Positions 10,481 through 18,477 of a stretch of 64,000 nt of DNA are shown one piece after another. The notes beneath the pieces were generated by a model, which had not been told where the DNA came from, ran no database searches, and saw nothing but the letters and a program-made list of their open reading frames with translations. The stretch's first letter is position 1. Every line of letters starts with the position of its first letter. The stretch is from Gordonia alkaliphila (GTDB taxonomy: Bacteria > Actinomycetota > Actinomycetes > Mycobacteriales > Mycobacteriaceae): the NCBI RefSeq assembly GCF_023017165.1, contig NZ_JALKBW010000001.1:2046001-2110000 (forward strand), in the 5' to 3' direction. The translations under genes and the position numbers were made by a program.

Positions 10481-10538
10481 TTCTGTTCCCGTCGTTTTCT
10501 GTTCCCGTCGTTTTCTGTTCCCGTCGTTTTCTGTTCCC
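10475..10538. repeat. Four tandem copies of a 16-bp unit
   Basis: The unit GTCGTTTTCTGTTCCC occurs four times without a change (10475-10490, 10491-10506, 10507-10522, 10523-10538); a decayed partial copy follows. The first copy overlaps the right arm of the terminator, so the array looks like an expansion of the terminator tail. It lies between convergent genes and is non-coding. Confidence 0.95.
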
Positions 10539-10553
10539 GCCGATTCCTGTGCT

Positions 10554-11738
10554 TTAGCGTCCGGCGACCATGCCGGCCACTTCCGACCAGCTCGTCCGAC
10601 TGCCCGTGCGCAGCACCGAGCGGCTGTAGATCCGCGAGGACACCCAGATCACGACGGCGCACACCGCGATCATCACGAGGAAGCTCAGGCCCATCGTCAT
10701 CGCCGAGGCGTCGCCCACTGCCAGGCGCATCGGCATCAGGATGGCGCTGAACGGAGGAATCCAGCTGAGCACCTGGATCCAGGTGCTGTCGAGCGCCTGA
10801 ATGCCGAAGATCCCGGAGTAGAGCACCAGGATCGCGAGCATGGTGAGCGGGCTCGCTGCGCCGTTGAGCTCCTCCTGTCGACTGACCATCGCGCCGACAG
10901 CGGCGTAGAGGGCGGCGAAGAACAGGAAACCCAGCAGGAACCAGGCGATGACGGCCACGAACATGGACACGGCCGTCCCGGCGACGGTGAGCAGGCCGGT
11001 CGCGGTACTCGCGATCAACGCGGTGGCACCGAGCACCACCACCTGGCCCAGCGAGATCACGCCGATCCCGAGGATCTTGCCCCACAGCAGATGGAGCGGG
11101 CGCACCGTCGACAGCAGGATCTCGACGATCCGGGAGGTCTTCTCCTCCACCACGCCCACGGCCACCATCAGTCCGCCGGTCATGATCGCCATCATCAGCA
11201 GCATCGAGCCGATCAGTGCCACCGAGAGGCGTTGCTCGGTGTCTGCTTCCACCTGTTCCAGGTAGGTCGTGTCGATGGCGGGAGCGGTCAGGTCGGCGAC
11301 GTCGACGCCGCGTTCGGCCAGCGACGTGGCCAGCTGGTACTGCGCGAGACCGCTGCGGAGGACGCCGTCGAGCGTGCTGCCCAGTTCCTTCTCTGAGAGC
11401 AGCGTGTAGCGCGGGCCGTCGGCCACCAGGACGGCGGCGTCGACGTCGCCGTCGCGGACCTGCTGCTGCGCGGCTGCCGTATCGGGGAGCAGCTTCACGC
11501 GGACGGTGGTCCCGGTGGCTTCGCCGGTCTGCTCGAGGACGGCGGACAGGGCGGGGTCGCCGCCCACCATGCCGATGGTCTCCGAGCTCTCCTTGCCGGC
11601 GAAGATCGACCAGACGATGGTGCCGGCCACGATCACGACCATCAGCACCGCGGTGCTGATCAGGAAAGACTTCTCCCGCACGCGGGTGGTGATCTCGCGT
11701 CCGGCGATCAAGCCGATGGTGGTCACAGTGGGATTCAT
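10554..11738 (-). CDS. ABC transporter permease, ABC-2/NatB type
   Basis: 394 residues. One N-terminal membrane segment (FLISTAVLMVVIVAGTIVWS, about 25-46), a large external domain (about 50-180), then five or six segments from about residue 190. The conserved VVEEKTSRIVEILLSTVRP loop after the second segment is the hallmark of NatB/YhaP-type exporters. With the ATPase encoded 5 bp upstream it forms an exporter; relatives move sodium ions, bacitracin-like drugs or unknown solutes. Start ATG at 11738. The operon order is XRE regulator, membrane protein, ATPase, permease. Confidence 0.9.
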   Translation of the reverse strand: MNPTVTTIGLIAGREITTRVREKSFLISTAVLMVVIVAGTIVWSIFAGKESSETIGMVGGDPALSAVLEQTGEATGTTVRVKLLPDTAAAQQQVRDGDVDAAVLVADGPRYTLLSEKELGSTLDGVLRSGLAQYQLATSLAERGVDVADLTAPAIDTTYLEQVEADTEQRLSVALIGSMLLMMAIMTGGLMVAVGVVEEKTSRIVEILLSTVRPLHLLWGKILGIGVISLGQVVVLGATALIASTATGLLTVAGTAVSMFVAVIAWFLLGFLFFAALYAAVGAMVSRQEELNGAASPLTMLAILVLYSGIFGIQALDSTWIQVLSWIPPFSAILMPMRLAVGDASAMTMGLSFLVMIAVCAVVIWVSSRIYSRSVLRTGSRTSWSEVAGMVAGR

Positions 11739-11743
11739 GGTGG

Positions 11744-12634
11744 TCACACCAGCTCTCGGAACAGATCGGTCAGGGACGGCGGGTTCGCGGCGAACCGGTG
11801 GACCGGTCCGTGGGCCAGGGCGGCGGCCAGGATCGCCTGATCGTCGACGTCGTCGTGCACCCGCAGCCGGGTGGCGTCGGAGGCGTAGTCGGCGGCGAGT
11901 ACACCGGGCAGGCCGTCGGCCCACCGGGAGTCCGGATGTGGGCCGACGATCTCCAGGATCTGGCCGTCCCGGGTGCGCAGCTCGTCGACGCTGCCCTGCG
12001 CGGTGATGCTGCCCGCCGAGATGATGCCGACCCGGTCGCACAGCCGCTCCACCAGATCGAGCTGGTGCGACGAGAAGAGGATCGGGACGCCTTGCGCCGC
12101 TTTGTCTTTCAGTACATCGCTCATCACGTCGACGGCCACCGGGTCCAGTCCGGAGAACGGTTCGTCGAGGACCAGGACGTCGGGATCGTGGACCAGTGCG
12201 GCGGCCAACTGGACACGCTGCTGGTTGCCGAGGGACAAGTCGGCCACGTCGTCGTCGAAGCGGGCCGCCACGCCGAGGCGCTCGGTCCAGGTCCGTGCCG
12301 AGGTCTCGGCCGCGGCGGCGCTCATGCCGTGCAGGCGGGCCAGGTAGGTCAGCTGCGGACCCACCTTCATCTTCGGATACAGGCCGCGCTCCTCGGGCAT
12401 GTAGCCGATGCGGCGTCGTCGTTCGAGGTCGATGAGGTCGGCGCCGAGGCGGACCTCGCCGGAGTCGGCGGCGAGGACTCCCAAGATGATCCGCATGGTG
12501 GTGGACTTGCCGGCGCCGTTGCTGCCGACGAAGCCGAAGATCTCGCCGGGGGCGACGGAGAAAGTGACGTCGTCGAGGGCGCGGAGCGGTCCGTAATTCT
12601 TCTGTAGTCGATGGATGTGCAGGGAGTCGGTCAT
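11744..12634 (-). CDS. ABC transporter ATP-binding protein, NatA-like
   Basis: 296 residues. Walker A GSNGAGKST (about 38-46), signature LSLGNQQRVQLAAALVHDP in which the usual LSGGQ glycines are altered to LSLGN as in many DUF4162-type ATPases, Walker B VLVLDEPFSGLDP and the H-loop SSHQLDL. A C-terminal DUF4162-like domain (from about 215) is typical of NatA partners of NatB permeases. Start ATG 12634 with CGGAGG 6 nt upstream. It pairs with the downstream permease. Confidence 0.93.
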   Translation of the reverse strand: MTDSLHIHRLQKNYGPLRALDDVTFSVAPGEIFGFVGSNGAGKSTTMRIILGVLAADSGEVRLGADLIDLERRRRIGYMPEERGLYPKMKVGPQLTYLARLHGMSAAAAETSARTWTERLGVAARFDDDVADLSLGNQQRVQLAAALVHDPDVLVLDEPFSGLDPVAVDVMSDVLKDKAAQGVPILFSSHQLDLVERLCDRVGIISAGSITAQGSVDELRTRDGQILEIVGPHPDSRWADGLPGVLAADYASDATRLRVHDDVDDQAILAAALAHGPVHRFAANPPSLTDLFRELV

Positions 12635-12702
12635 GTTTCGCCTCCGAAAGAATGGGTGGGGGGGGATGTCGCACCCGAGGGGCGTCGTGGTTCGGTGTCG
12701 AG

Positions 12703-13260
12703 TCACTCCTGCTCGTCGTCGGGTAGCCACCAGGTCAGGAGGATGTCCGGCAGGCAGGCCAGGGAGAGCAGGGCGGCGACGAACAGCCAGCCGACGGCCG
12801 TCACGGTCTCCCCGGCGACGTACTCGCTGTGGCCGAGGAAATTGGTGACGAGGAAGATCGCGATACCCGTCGGGATCAGCAGGACGTAGGTCAGCGAGCG
12901 CGCGGCGTTGCGCTGGGCCAGCTGGATCTCGTCGAGCGCCTGAGCGGGAGCGTCGGCGACGGCGTCGTTGGTGATCCGAATCAGGGTCAGCGGGATCAGG
13001 CTGCCCAACGTCGCGATGAGAAAGACCGGGGTGGCCGCTGCCAATTGCCAGAAGGTGGCGATCGACGACGCGACGGCCACCAACAGGGTGAGCATCAGGA
13101 GTGTCACGAGGGCGCGACGCGTGCGCCGGGTGCGTAGCGCCGGCCACCGGTGGCTGTACCGCGCGGCGCGGCGCTCGTAGGTGGCGATCCGACGGTCGTT
13201 GGAGCGCACCAGCCAACGGGGCATGCTGCCGGCGGGGATGGTCAGGTTCGGGTCAGGCAT
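12703..13260 (-). CDS. Membrane protein of the XRE/ABC operon, unknown function
   Basis: 185 residues. Basic N-terminus (RRIATYERRAARYSHRWPAL) followed by four hydrophobic segments: about 52-68 (LVTLLMLTLLVAVASSI), about 75-95 (AATPVFLIATLGSLIPLTLI), about 122-142 (TYVLLIPTGIAIFLVTNFLG) and about 154-178 (AVGWLFVAALLSLACLPDIL); acidic tail DDEQE. The start at 13260 overlaps the end of the XRE regulator by 8 bp. Small membrane proteins encoded with a Cro/CI-type regulator often serve as its partner or sensor; that role here is inference. Confidence 0.8.
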   Translation of the reverse strand: MPDPNLTIPAGSMPRWLVRSNDRRIATYERRAARYSHRWPALRTRRTRRALVTLLMLTLLVAVASSIATFWQLAAATPVFLIATLGSLIPLTLIRITNDAVADAPAQALDEIQLAQRNAARSLTYVLLIPTGIAIFLVTNFLGHSEYVAGETVTAVGWLFVAALLSLACLPDILLTWWLPDDEQE

Positions 13261-13525
13261 CGGTGGGGCCTCCGTACAGCTCGGTGGACATCGCGGTAAA
13301 GGGGGTGCGGGAGAAGACTGCCTCGATAGGGAGGCCGAAGACCTCGCAGATGCGCATGGCCAGATCCAGGCTGGGGTAGTTGTCGCCGCGCTCGAGCGCG
13401 CCGACGGACTGCACATTGATCGAGACGAGTTCGGCCAACTGGGCGCGCGACAGGTTCCGTTCGGCGCGCAGAACCGCCAGGCGGTTGTAGATCGGACGTC
13501 GCTGCGCCCGTCGTGCTGCACTCAT
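13253..13525 (-). CDS. XRE-family (Cro/CI-type) transcriptional regulator
   Basis: 90 residues. The HTH spans about residues 15-70: LRAERNLSRAQLAELVSINV, QSVGALERGDNYPSLDLAMR, ICEVFGLPIEAVF. This short YozG/Rv-type class usually autoregulates its own operon. Start ATG 13525; promoter TTGACA-17 nt-AACACT lies just upstream with the -10 ending 8 nt before the ATG. A palindrome (TGTTG-8 nt-CAACA) covers the interval from -10 into the spacer and is a likely autoregulatory operator. First gene of the leftward ABC operon; next gene overlaps by 8 bp. Confidence 0.9.
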   Translation of the reverse strand: MSAARRAQRRPIYNRLAVLRAERNLSRAQLAELVSINVQSVGALERGDNYPSLDLAMRICEVFGLPIEAVFSRTPFTAMSTELYGGPTDA

Positions 13526-13532
13526 GCGCCGA

Positions 13533-13561
13533 AGTGTTGTGTAAACCCAACAGAATGTCAA
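13533..13561 (-). promoter_or_regulatory. Promoter and operator of the XRE/ABC operon
   Basis: Minus strand: perfect -35 TTGACA (13561-13556), 17-bp spacer, -10-like AACACT (13538-13533), then 7 nt to the ATG at 13525. The inverted repeat TGTTG (13535-13539) and CAACA (13548-13552) overlaps the -10 box. Confidence 0.6.
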
Positions 13562-13598
13562 GGTTGCACACGACCGGCGGGGGTCGGCAGGCCCGGGG

Positions 13599-13604
13599 TA
13601 CGCT
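13599..13604 (+). promoter_or_regulatory. Predicted -10 box of the EchA6-like gene (leaderless)
   Basis: TACGCT, 6 nt, then the ATG at 13611; no ribosome binding site. Confidence 0.45.
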
Positions 13605-13610
13605 TCCCGC

Positions 13611-14342
13611 ATGATCGAGAGCAGCGCAGTGGGGGCCGTCACCACCATCGAATTGGTGCGGCCGGAGAAGCGAAATGCCCTGAACGAGCAGATGGTGCAG
13701 GCGCTGTCCGTCGCCTTCACCGAAGCGGTCGCCTCGGGCGCCCGCGCGATCGTGCTGACCGGTCGCGGCGAGGTCTTCAGTGCGGGCGCGGACCTGTCGG
13801 GTCCGGTGTACGAGCACGGTTTCATCGAGCAGCTGGTGGCGCTCGTGGAGCAGATCGAGACCACGCCGGTGCCGGTGATCGCGGCGCTGAACGGCGCGGC
13901 CCTCGGCGCCGGCCTGCAGCTGGCGATGGCCGCCGACCTGCGGGTGATGGATCCGGCCGCGCTGGCCGGTATCCCGGCCGCCAAGATCGGCGTCGGTCTG
14001 GACGAGTGGACCATCCGCCGCCTCGTATCGCTGGTCGGCGGCGGTCAGGCGCGCGGCATGCTCATCGGCTGCGACCCGCTGTCGGCCGATCGCGCCCACA
14101 CCCTGGGCTTCGCCAACCGGATCGGCGACCTCGCCGAGGCCCAGCACTGGGCGGCCACCATCGCCGGGTTCGCGCCGCTGACCCTGCAGCACTACAAGTT
14201 GGTGCTGACCGGGGACGGCGCCCGGGACCAGCCGCCCGCCGAGCGGGATCAGGCGATGCGTGCGGCCTGGCTGAGCGAGGACCTGCAGGAGGCGCGCGCC
14301 GCACGGACCGAGAAGCGTCCGCCGAAGTTCACCGGACGATGA
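13611..14342 (+). CDS. echA6: EchA6-like crotonase-fold protein lacking catalytic glutamates
   Basis: 243 residues, the same length as mycobacterial EchA6. Crotonase fold with oxyanion loops SAGADLSG and NGAALGAGLQLAMAADLRVM. Hydratases carry one glutamate in the GGGxE segment and a second in a G-PE segment; here these positions read GAGLQ and IPAAK, so neither is present. EchA6 of M. tuberculosis is likewise non-catalytic and binds long-chain acyl-CoA to feed the mycolate FAS-II system. The tail EKRPPKF and segment GVGLDEWTIRRLVSLVG closely resemble what I recall of EchA6. Its place upstream of MBL-ctpE also matches the Rv0905-Rv0908 order. Function by homology; confidence in the fold is high. 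Confidence 0.88.
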   Translation: MIESSAVGAVTTIELVRPEKRNALNEQMVQALSVAFTEAVASGARAIVLTGRGEVFSAGADLSGPVYEHGFIEQLVALVEQIETTPVPVIAALNGAALGAGLQLAMAADLRVMDPAALAGIPAAKIGVGLDEWTIRRLVSLVGGGQARGMLIGCDPLSADRAHTLGFANRIGDLAEAQHWAATIAGFAPLTLQHYKLVLTGDGARDQPPAERDQAMRAAWLSEDLQEARAARTEKRPPKFTGR

Positions 14343-14581
14343 CCGGCGAGCAGCCGACCCGGATCTCCGAGCCGCGGCGGCTGGTGGCCTACGGTCTCCT
14401 CGCGCTGCTCGGCGGGTGGTTCGCCGTGCGCGGCTACGACGGCGTGCGCGCCGACGAGGCGAACTGGCTGGACTGGCTGTCGCTGGTCCTCGGCGCGCTG
14501 GCCGTCGTCATCTGCCTCGCCGAGATGGCCCGGCCGTACGTGCTCCGGGCGCTCGGCAAGTCCGACGACAGCGACACCTGA
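14339..14581 (+). CDS. Small two-segment membrane protein
   Basis: 80 residues. Overlaps the EchA6-like gene by 4 bp (ATGA), so translation is coupled. Two hydrophobic segments, about 16-29 (LVAYGLLALLGGWFAV) and about 45-62 (WLSLVLGALAVVICLAEMA), with charged ends. No family recognised. Its coupling to an acyl-CoA-binding protein hints at a membrane link for that protein, but nothing in the sequence proves this. Confidence 0.75.
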   Translation: MTGEQPTRISEPRRLVAYGLLALLGGWFAVRGYDGVRADEANWLDWLSLVLGALAVVICLAEMARPYVLRALGKSDDSDT

Positions 14582-14596
14582 TCGCCGGACGTCTGA

Positions 14597-15910
14597 TCAG
14601 GCGCCCAGTACCCGGTCCAGGTAGGGGTTGCTGAACGTGCGGTTCGGGTCGTACCGGTCGCGCACCGCGAGGAACTCGTCGAACCGCGGGTACACGCTCC
14701 GGAAGTAGTCGGCGTCGCGGGTGTGCATCTTGCCCCAGTGTGGACGGCCCTCGTACGCGGTGAAGATCTCCTCCGCATCGCGGAAGTAGCGCTCGGACGC
14801 CGCCGGATCGTCGCGGTGGTAGCGGTGCACGGCGATGTACCCGGACTCGCGGCCGCCGGCCGTGGACAGCATCAGGTCGTCGGCGGCCGCCGCGCGGACC
14901 TCGATCGGGAAGCTCACCCGGTGGCGGCCGCGCTCGATCATCGCGCGCAGTTCCCGCAGCACCTCGGGCACGGCCTCGAACGGCACCGCGTACTCCATCT
15001 CGCGGAAGCGCACGGTGCGCGAGGAGATGAAGACCTTGTCCGAGCGGTCGGTGAAGGTCCGGTCCGACAGCACGCGGCCGGCCACCTGGTTGATCTTCGG
15101 TGCCAGGGCCGGGACCGCGGCGCTGAGCGCGCAGGTCGCGCGGAACAGGCCGTTGGAGATCAGTTCGTCGTCGAGGTAGCGGCGCGCCACGCTCGGGCCG
15201 CTGACCGGCGTGTGCGCCGGCAGCCGCGTGTTGGTCTTGGTCAGCGTGCAGTCGGTGTGCGGGAACCAGTAGAACTCGTAGTGATCGTGCGCGCGGCAGT
15301 TGTCCACGAAGCCGTCGATCGTCGCATCGGCCTTGCCGGGCGCCTCGTGGGCCCGCATCGAGTAGGCGTCCACGCACTGCAGGGTGATCTGTGTCAGCAC
15401 GCCGAGCGCGCCGAGGCCGAGGGCCACGGCGGGCAGATCGGGGTGGCCCTCGTCGAGGACGTGCAGTGCACCGCGGCCGTCGATCAGCTGGGCGCCGACG
15501 ATCTGGGTGCTGATGCCGCCGAACGCCAGGCCGGTGCCGTGCGTGCCGGTGGAGGTCGCGCCGGACACCGTCTGTCGGTCGACGTCGCCGAGGTTGGCCA
15601 TCGCCAGCCCGTGCGGTTCCAGCAGACCGGGAATCTGGTGCAGGTGCGTGCCGGCCGCGAGGGTCACGCGGCTGCGGGCGGCATCGATGTCGAGCAGCCC
15701 GCCGATGCCCTCCATGGAGAGCTGGATCGACGGCGCGACGGCGATCTCGGAGAAGCTGTGGCCGGCGCCGACCGGCTTGACCTTCTCGCCGCGTTCGCTC
15801 GCCGCGTGGATGTCGGCAGCGAGTTCCTCGGGGGTGCGCGGTGCGATCAACCGGCTGGGCTGGCACTGCACGGTGCGGCCCCAGTTGGTCCAGATGGCCT
15901 GTGTCGTCAT
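14597..15910 (-). CDS. FAD-linked sugar-1,4-lactone oxidase/dehydrogenase (L-gulonolactone / D-arabinono-lactone type)
   Basis: 437 residues. N-terminal FAD_binding_4 domain with VKPVGAGHSFSEIAV, LPEPHG-like LLEPHGLAMANLGDVDRQT and SGATSTGTHGTG; C-terminal ALO domain from about residue 180, ending HWGKMHTRDADYF and DPNRTFSNPYL, which is diagnostic of D-arabinono-1,4-lactone oxidases. Oxidises aldonolactones; the M. tuberculosis homologue (Rv1771, from memory) acts as an L-gulonolactone dehydrogenase. Start ATG 15910 (MTTQAIWTNWG) overlaps the end of the upstream PLP gene by 4 bp, so the two are coupled. An in-frame GTG three codons earlier is possible. Confidence 0.9.
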   Translation of the reverse strand: MTTQAIWTNWGRTVQCQPSRLIAPRTPEELAADIHAASERGEKVKPVGAGHSFSEIAVAPSIQLSMEGIGGLLDIDAARSRVTLAAGTHLHQIPGLLEPHGLAMANLGDVDRQTVSGATSTGTHGTGLAFGGISTQIVGAQLIDGRGALHVLDEGHPDLPAVALGLGALGVLTQITLQCVDAYSMRAHEAPGKADATIDGFVDNCRAHDHYEFYWFPHTDCTLTKTNTRLPAHTPVSGPSVARRYLDDELISNGLFRATCALSAAVPALAPKINQVAGRVLSDRTFTDRSDKVFISSRTVRFREMEYAVPFEAVPEVLRELRAMIERGRHRVSFPIEVRAAAADDLMLSTAGGRESGYIAVHRYHRDDPAASERYFRDAEEIFTAYEGRPHWGKMHTRDADYFRSVYPRFDEFLAVRDRYDPNRTFSNPYLDRVLGA

Positions 15911-17157
15911 AGGAAGCACTTTCCTTCGCCTCGATAGGTGGGGACCACGTCGACGACGTCGGCTCGGCCGGCTTCGTCGCGGGCGATCAACGCCACTTGT
16001 TCGGCGCGCTCGCTCACTTCCCCAGACTTAGTGTGACGGAACCATACTCTGCTTCCGACACGGAGGTGTCTCACTTGACTCCCGTGCAGTGGCGTCTGCA
16101 CCTCTCCGGCGGCCTCGGTATCGACGTATTCCAGACCCGTCGGCCACACCGGCTTGGGCAGGCGATCGGGTCCCGGCGGACCGGAGGCGATCCAGCCGCC
16201 GCCGGCACAGGTGGCGTAGTCCGGGCTGGGACGACGCACCACGTCGAGCCCGAAGGCCAGCGCGGGGGCCGGCTGGAAGTGCCGGTAGGTGTCGAACAGG
16301 TGCCCGCCGAGCAGGCCGCTGCCGACCGCGATGTCGGTGACCGCGGCGTCCTTGGCGGTCTCCTCCAGCGAACCGGTGCCGCCGGCGTTCACGAACTCGA
16401 GGTCGGCGTACTCGCGGACGGCGGCGATGGCGCGGCCGCGGCGGTGCCGCAGTTCGGTCATCGACAGCGACTGCATGGCGCGCACCGCGGTGTTCATCAG
16501 TGTCTGTCCGGGCACGCCGTTGCCGACCCCGGCGACCTGCGCCTCGTACGACATCACGCCGACCAGCGTGAAGCCCGCGCGGGAGGTGATCGTCTGCGCC
16601 AACCGGCGGATCTGCGTCAGATCGTGAACGGGGGAGCGGCGCACGCCGAGGTGCACGCGCCCGCCGAGGATGCGCAGCGACGCATCGAGGTCGATCGCCA
16701 CGCGCAGCGGCGCGCGCTGATCGGGCGCGGCGATCGCGTCGATCACGTCGAGCTGGGCGGGATCGTCGATCAGCAGCGTGACCCGCTCCAGCGCCACGTC
16801 GTCGGCCAACAGTTCGCCGATGGCGGTGCGGCGCACGCTCGGATAGCCGAGCAGCACGTCGGTGACACCGGAGGCGGTGGCCAGCCATCGCGCCTCGGCC
16901 ACGTCGTAGGCCAGCACGCCGGCGAAACCGGGGCGGGAGAGGACGTCGTCGATCACCGAGCGGATGCGCAACGACTTGCTGGCCACGCGGATCGGGACGC
17001 CGCCGGAGCGGCGACGCAGGTCGGCGATGTTGTACTCCAGCGCTCCCAGGTCCAGGGCGAGGACCGGGGAATCCAGTCCGGCACGGGCGACGGCGTCGTC
17101 GATGCCGCCCCAGTATTCGGCGGGGTCGGTCACGTAGGGCGTGGGCCGAGACGTCAT
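15907..17157 (-). CDS. PLP-dependent alanine-racemase-fold amino acid deaminase/aldolase
   Basis: 416 residues. PLP barrel of the alanine racemase N-terminal type: LALDLGALEYNIADLRRRSG then the Schiff-base lysine in IRVASKSLRIRS (about K64), and a C-terminal D-serine-dehydratase-like metal site region near VGSRVWFRHTKSGEVSERAE. Annotated in relatives as amino acid deaminase/aldolase; substrate unknown. It is translationally coupled to the lactone oxidase, and I recall the same pairing at Rv1769-Rv1771, so the two enzymes probably share a pathway. Start ATG 17157 has AGGAGG-like AGGAGGACC upstream. Confidence 0.85.
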   Translation of the reverse strand: MTSRPTPYVTDPAEYWGGIDDAVARAGLDSPVLALDLGALEYNIADLRRRSGGVPIRVASKSLRIRSVIDDVLSRPGFAGVLAYDVAEARWLATASGVTDVLLGYPSVRRTAIGELLADDVALERVTLLIDDPAQLDVIDAIAAPDQRAPLRVAIDLDASLRILGGRVHLGVRRSPVHDLTQIRRLAQTITSRAGFTLVGVMSYEAQVAGVGNGVPGQTLMNTAVRAMQSLSMTELRHRRGRAIAAVREYADLEFVNAGGTGSLEETAKDAAVTDIAVGSGLLGGHLFDTYRHFQPAPALAFGLDVVRRPSPDYATCAGGGWIASGPPGPDRLPKPVWPTGLEYVDTEAAGEVQTPLHGSQVRHLRVGSRVWFRHTKSGEVSERAEQVALIARDEAGRADVVDVVPTYRGEGKCFL

Positions 17158-17239
17158 CGCGGGGTCCTCCTGGATCGGATGCGGCGCCGCGCGCGGCGCG
17201 TGAAGTGTGACCTGCAGCGCCGGAGCGGCAGGTGGCGAT

Positions 17240-17245
17240 TAGGCT
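17240..17245 (+). promoter_or_regulatory. Predicted -10 box of the MBL-ctpE operon (leaderless)
   Basis: TAGGCT, 8 nt, then the GTG at 17254. Lies in the 96-bp divergent gap with the racemase-fold gene. Confidence 0.45.
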
Positions 17246-17253
17246 AGTCAAGC

Positions 17254-18477
17254 GTGACATCGATCCGAAGTCTTCTGTCCGACGGGGTGGCCGAACCGGT
17301 GGGCTCGGCCATGGTCCGCGGTCGCCGCGCGGCCGCCCGGCTCGGGGCCGCCGGAGCGCAGCTCAGCGAGACCGCCTTCGCCGGCGCCGTCGATCTGCTC
17401 GCCGACCGCGGGTTCGCTCCCGCGCGGGCGCTCGGCGCCACCCACGAGGACCTTCTCGCCGCCACCGCCGGGTCGGCGTTCGCCGTCGACGGAGTCTTCG
17501 GCAACCGCGAGCCCAGTCCGCCGCCGACCCGTCCCACCGTCTCGATGTCGCTCCAGATGGCACGCAATCCCGGGGTGCCGAGCGCGCCGGTACCGGTGCT
17601 GACCCCGAAGTTCGACGCCGAGCCCGCCGATCTGGCGGCCACCTGGTTGGGGCACGCGAGCGTGCTGCTCGAGATCGACGGGGTGCGCGTGCTGACCGAT
17701 CCGGTCTTCAGCAAGCGGTGCTCGCCGACGCAGCGGATCGGTCCCCAGCGGATGCACGCGCTGCCCGCCGAGGTGGGTGCGCTGGGACCGGTGGACATCG
17801 TCCTGATCTCGCACGATCACTACGACCACCTGGACATGGCGACCATCGATGCGCTCGCCGCGCTGCAGCCGCAGGCGCAGTTCGTGGCGCCGATCGGCGT
17901 GGACGCGCACCTGCGGTCGTGGGGGGTGCCCGCCGAGCGGATCCACACCGCCGACTGGTTCGAGCGGGTCACCCTCGACGTGCGCGGTACGCAGCTGCGG
18001 TTCCACGCCACCCCCGCGCGGCACTTCTCCGGGCGCGGCCTGGTGCGCAACCTGTCCCAGTGGGTCAGCTGGGTGGTCGTCGGACCCCGCCACCGAGTGT
18101 TCTTCTCCGGCGACACCGGGTTCACCGAGCGGTACGCCGAGACCGGGGAATTGCTGGGGCCGTTCGACCTGACGATCATGGCGATCGGCGCGTACGACCC
18201 GCTGTGGCCGGACGTGCACGTGAATCCGGAGGAAGCGGTGGTGCTGCACCGCCTGCTCAACGGGCCGGCGAAGGCGGAGTCGCTGTTCTTCCCGATCCAT
18301 TGGGGCACGTTCCTGCTGGCGCCGCACACGTGGGCCGATCCGGTGCAGCGCCTGCTCACCGCCGCGGGCGGCGCGGGTATCCCGGTGGTGGTGCCCCGAC
18401 CCGGAGCCGCCGCCGACGTGGGCTCGCGCACCGGCACGGCCTTCGACGATCCGACCTGGTGGGAGCGCTGCGCATGA
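17254..18477 (+). CDS. Metallo-beta-lactamase-fold hydrolase, NAPE-PLD/UlaG-like
   Basis: 407 residues. A variable N-terminal region (about 1-120) precedes the metal site: [20 protein letters not shown], the HxHxDH motif in [12 protein letters not shown] (about residue 190), [11 protein letters not shown] with the third His, FFSGDTGF with the bridging Asp, and FPIHWGTF. The ATPARHF segment is characteristic of N-acyl-phosphatidylethanolamine phospholipase D-like enzymes. Probable phosphodiesterase; substrate unknown. Its TGA overlaps the ctpE ATG (ATGA), so the two are coupled; in M. tuberculosis Rv0906 precedes ctpE in the same way. Confidence 0.88.
   Translation: MTSIRSLLSDGVAEPVGSAMVRGRRAAARLGAAGAQLSETAFAGAVDLLADRGFAPARALGATHEDLLAATAGSAFAVDGVFGNREPSPPPTRPTVSMSLQMARNPGVPSAPVPVLTPKFDAEPADLAATWLGHASVLLEIDGVRVLTDPVFSKRCSPTQRIGPQRMHALPAEVGALGPVDIVLISHDHYDHLDMATIDALAALQPQAQFVAPIGVDAHLRSWGVPAERIHTADWFERVTLDVRGTQLRFHATPARHFSGRGLVRNLSQWVSWVVVGPRHRVFFSGDTGFTERYAETGELLGPFDLTIMAIGAYDPLWPDVHVNPEEAVVLHRLLNGPAKAESLFFPIHWGTFLLAPHTWADPVQRLLTAAGGAGIPVVVPRPGAAADVGSRTGTAFDDPTWWERCA

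Noticed and set aside
10475-10538. CRISPR array
   Set aside because: Units are 16 bp, directly abutting, with no spacers and no cas genes.
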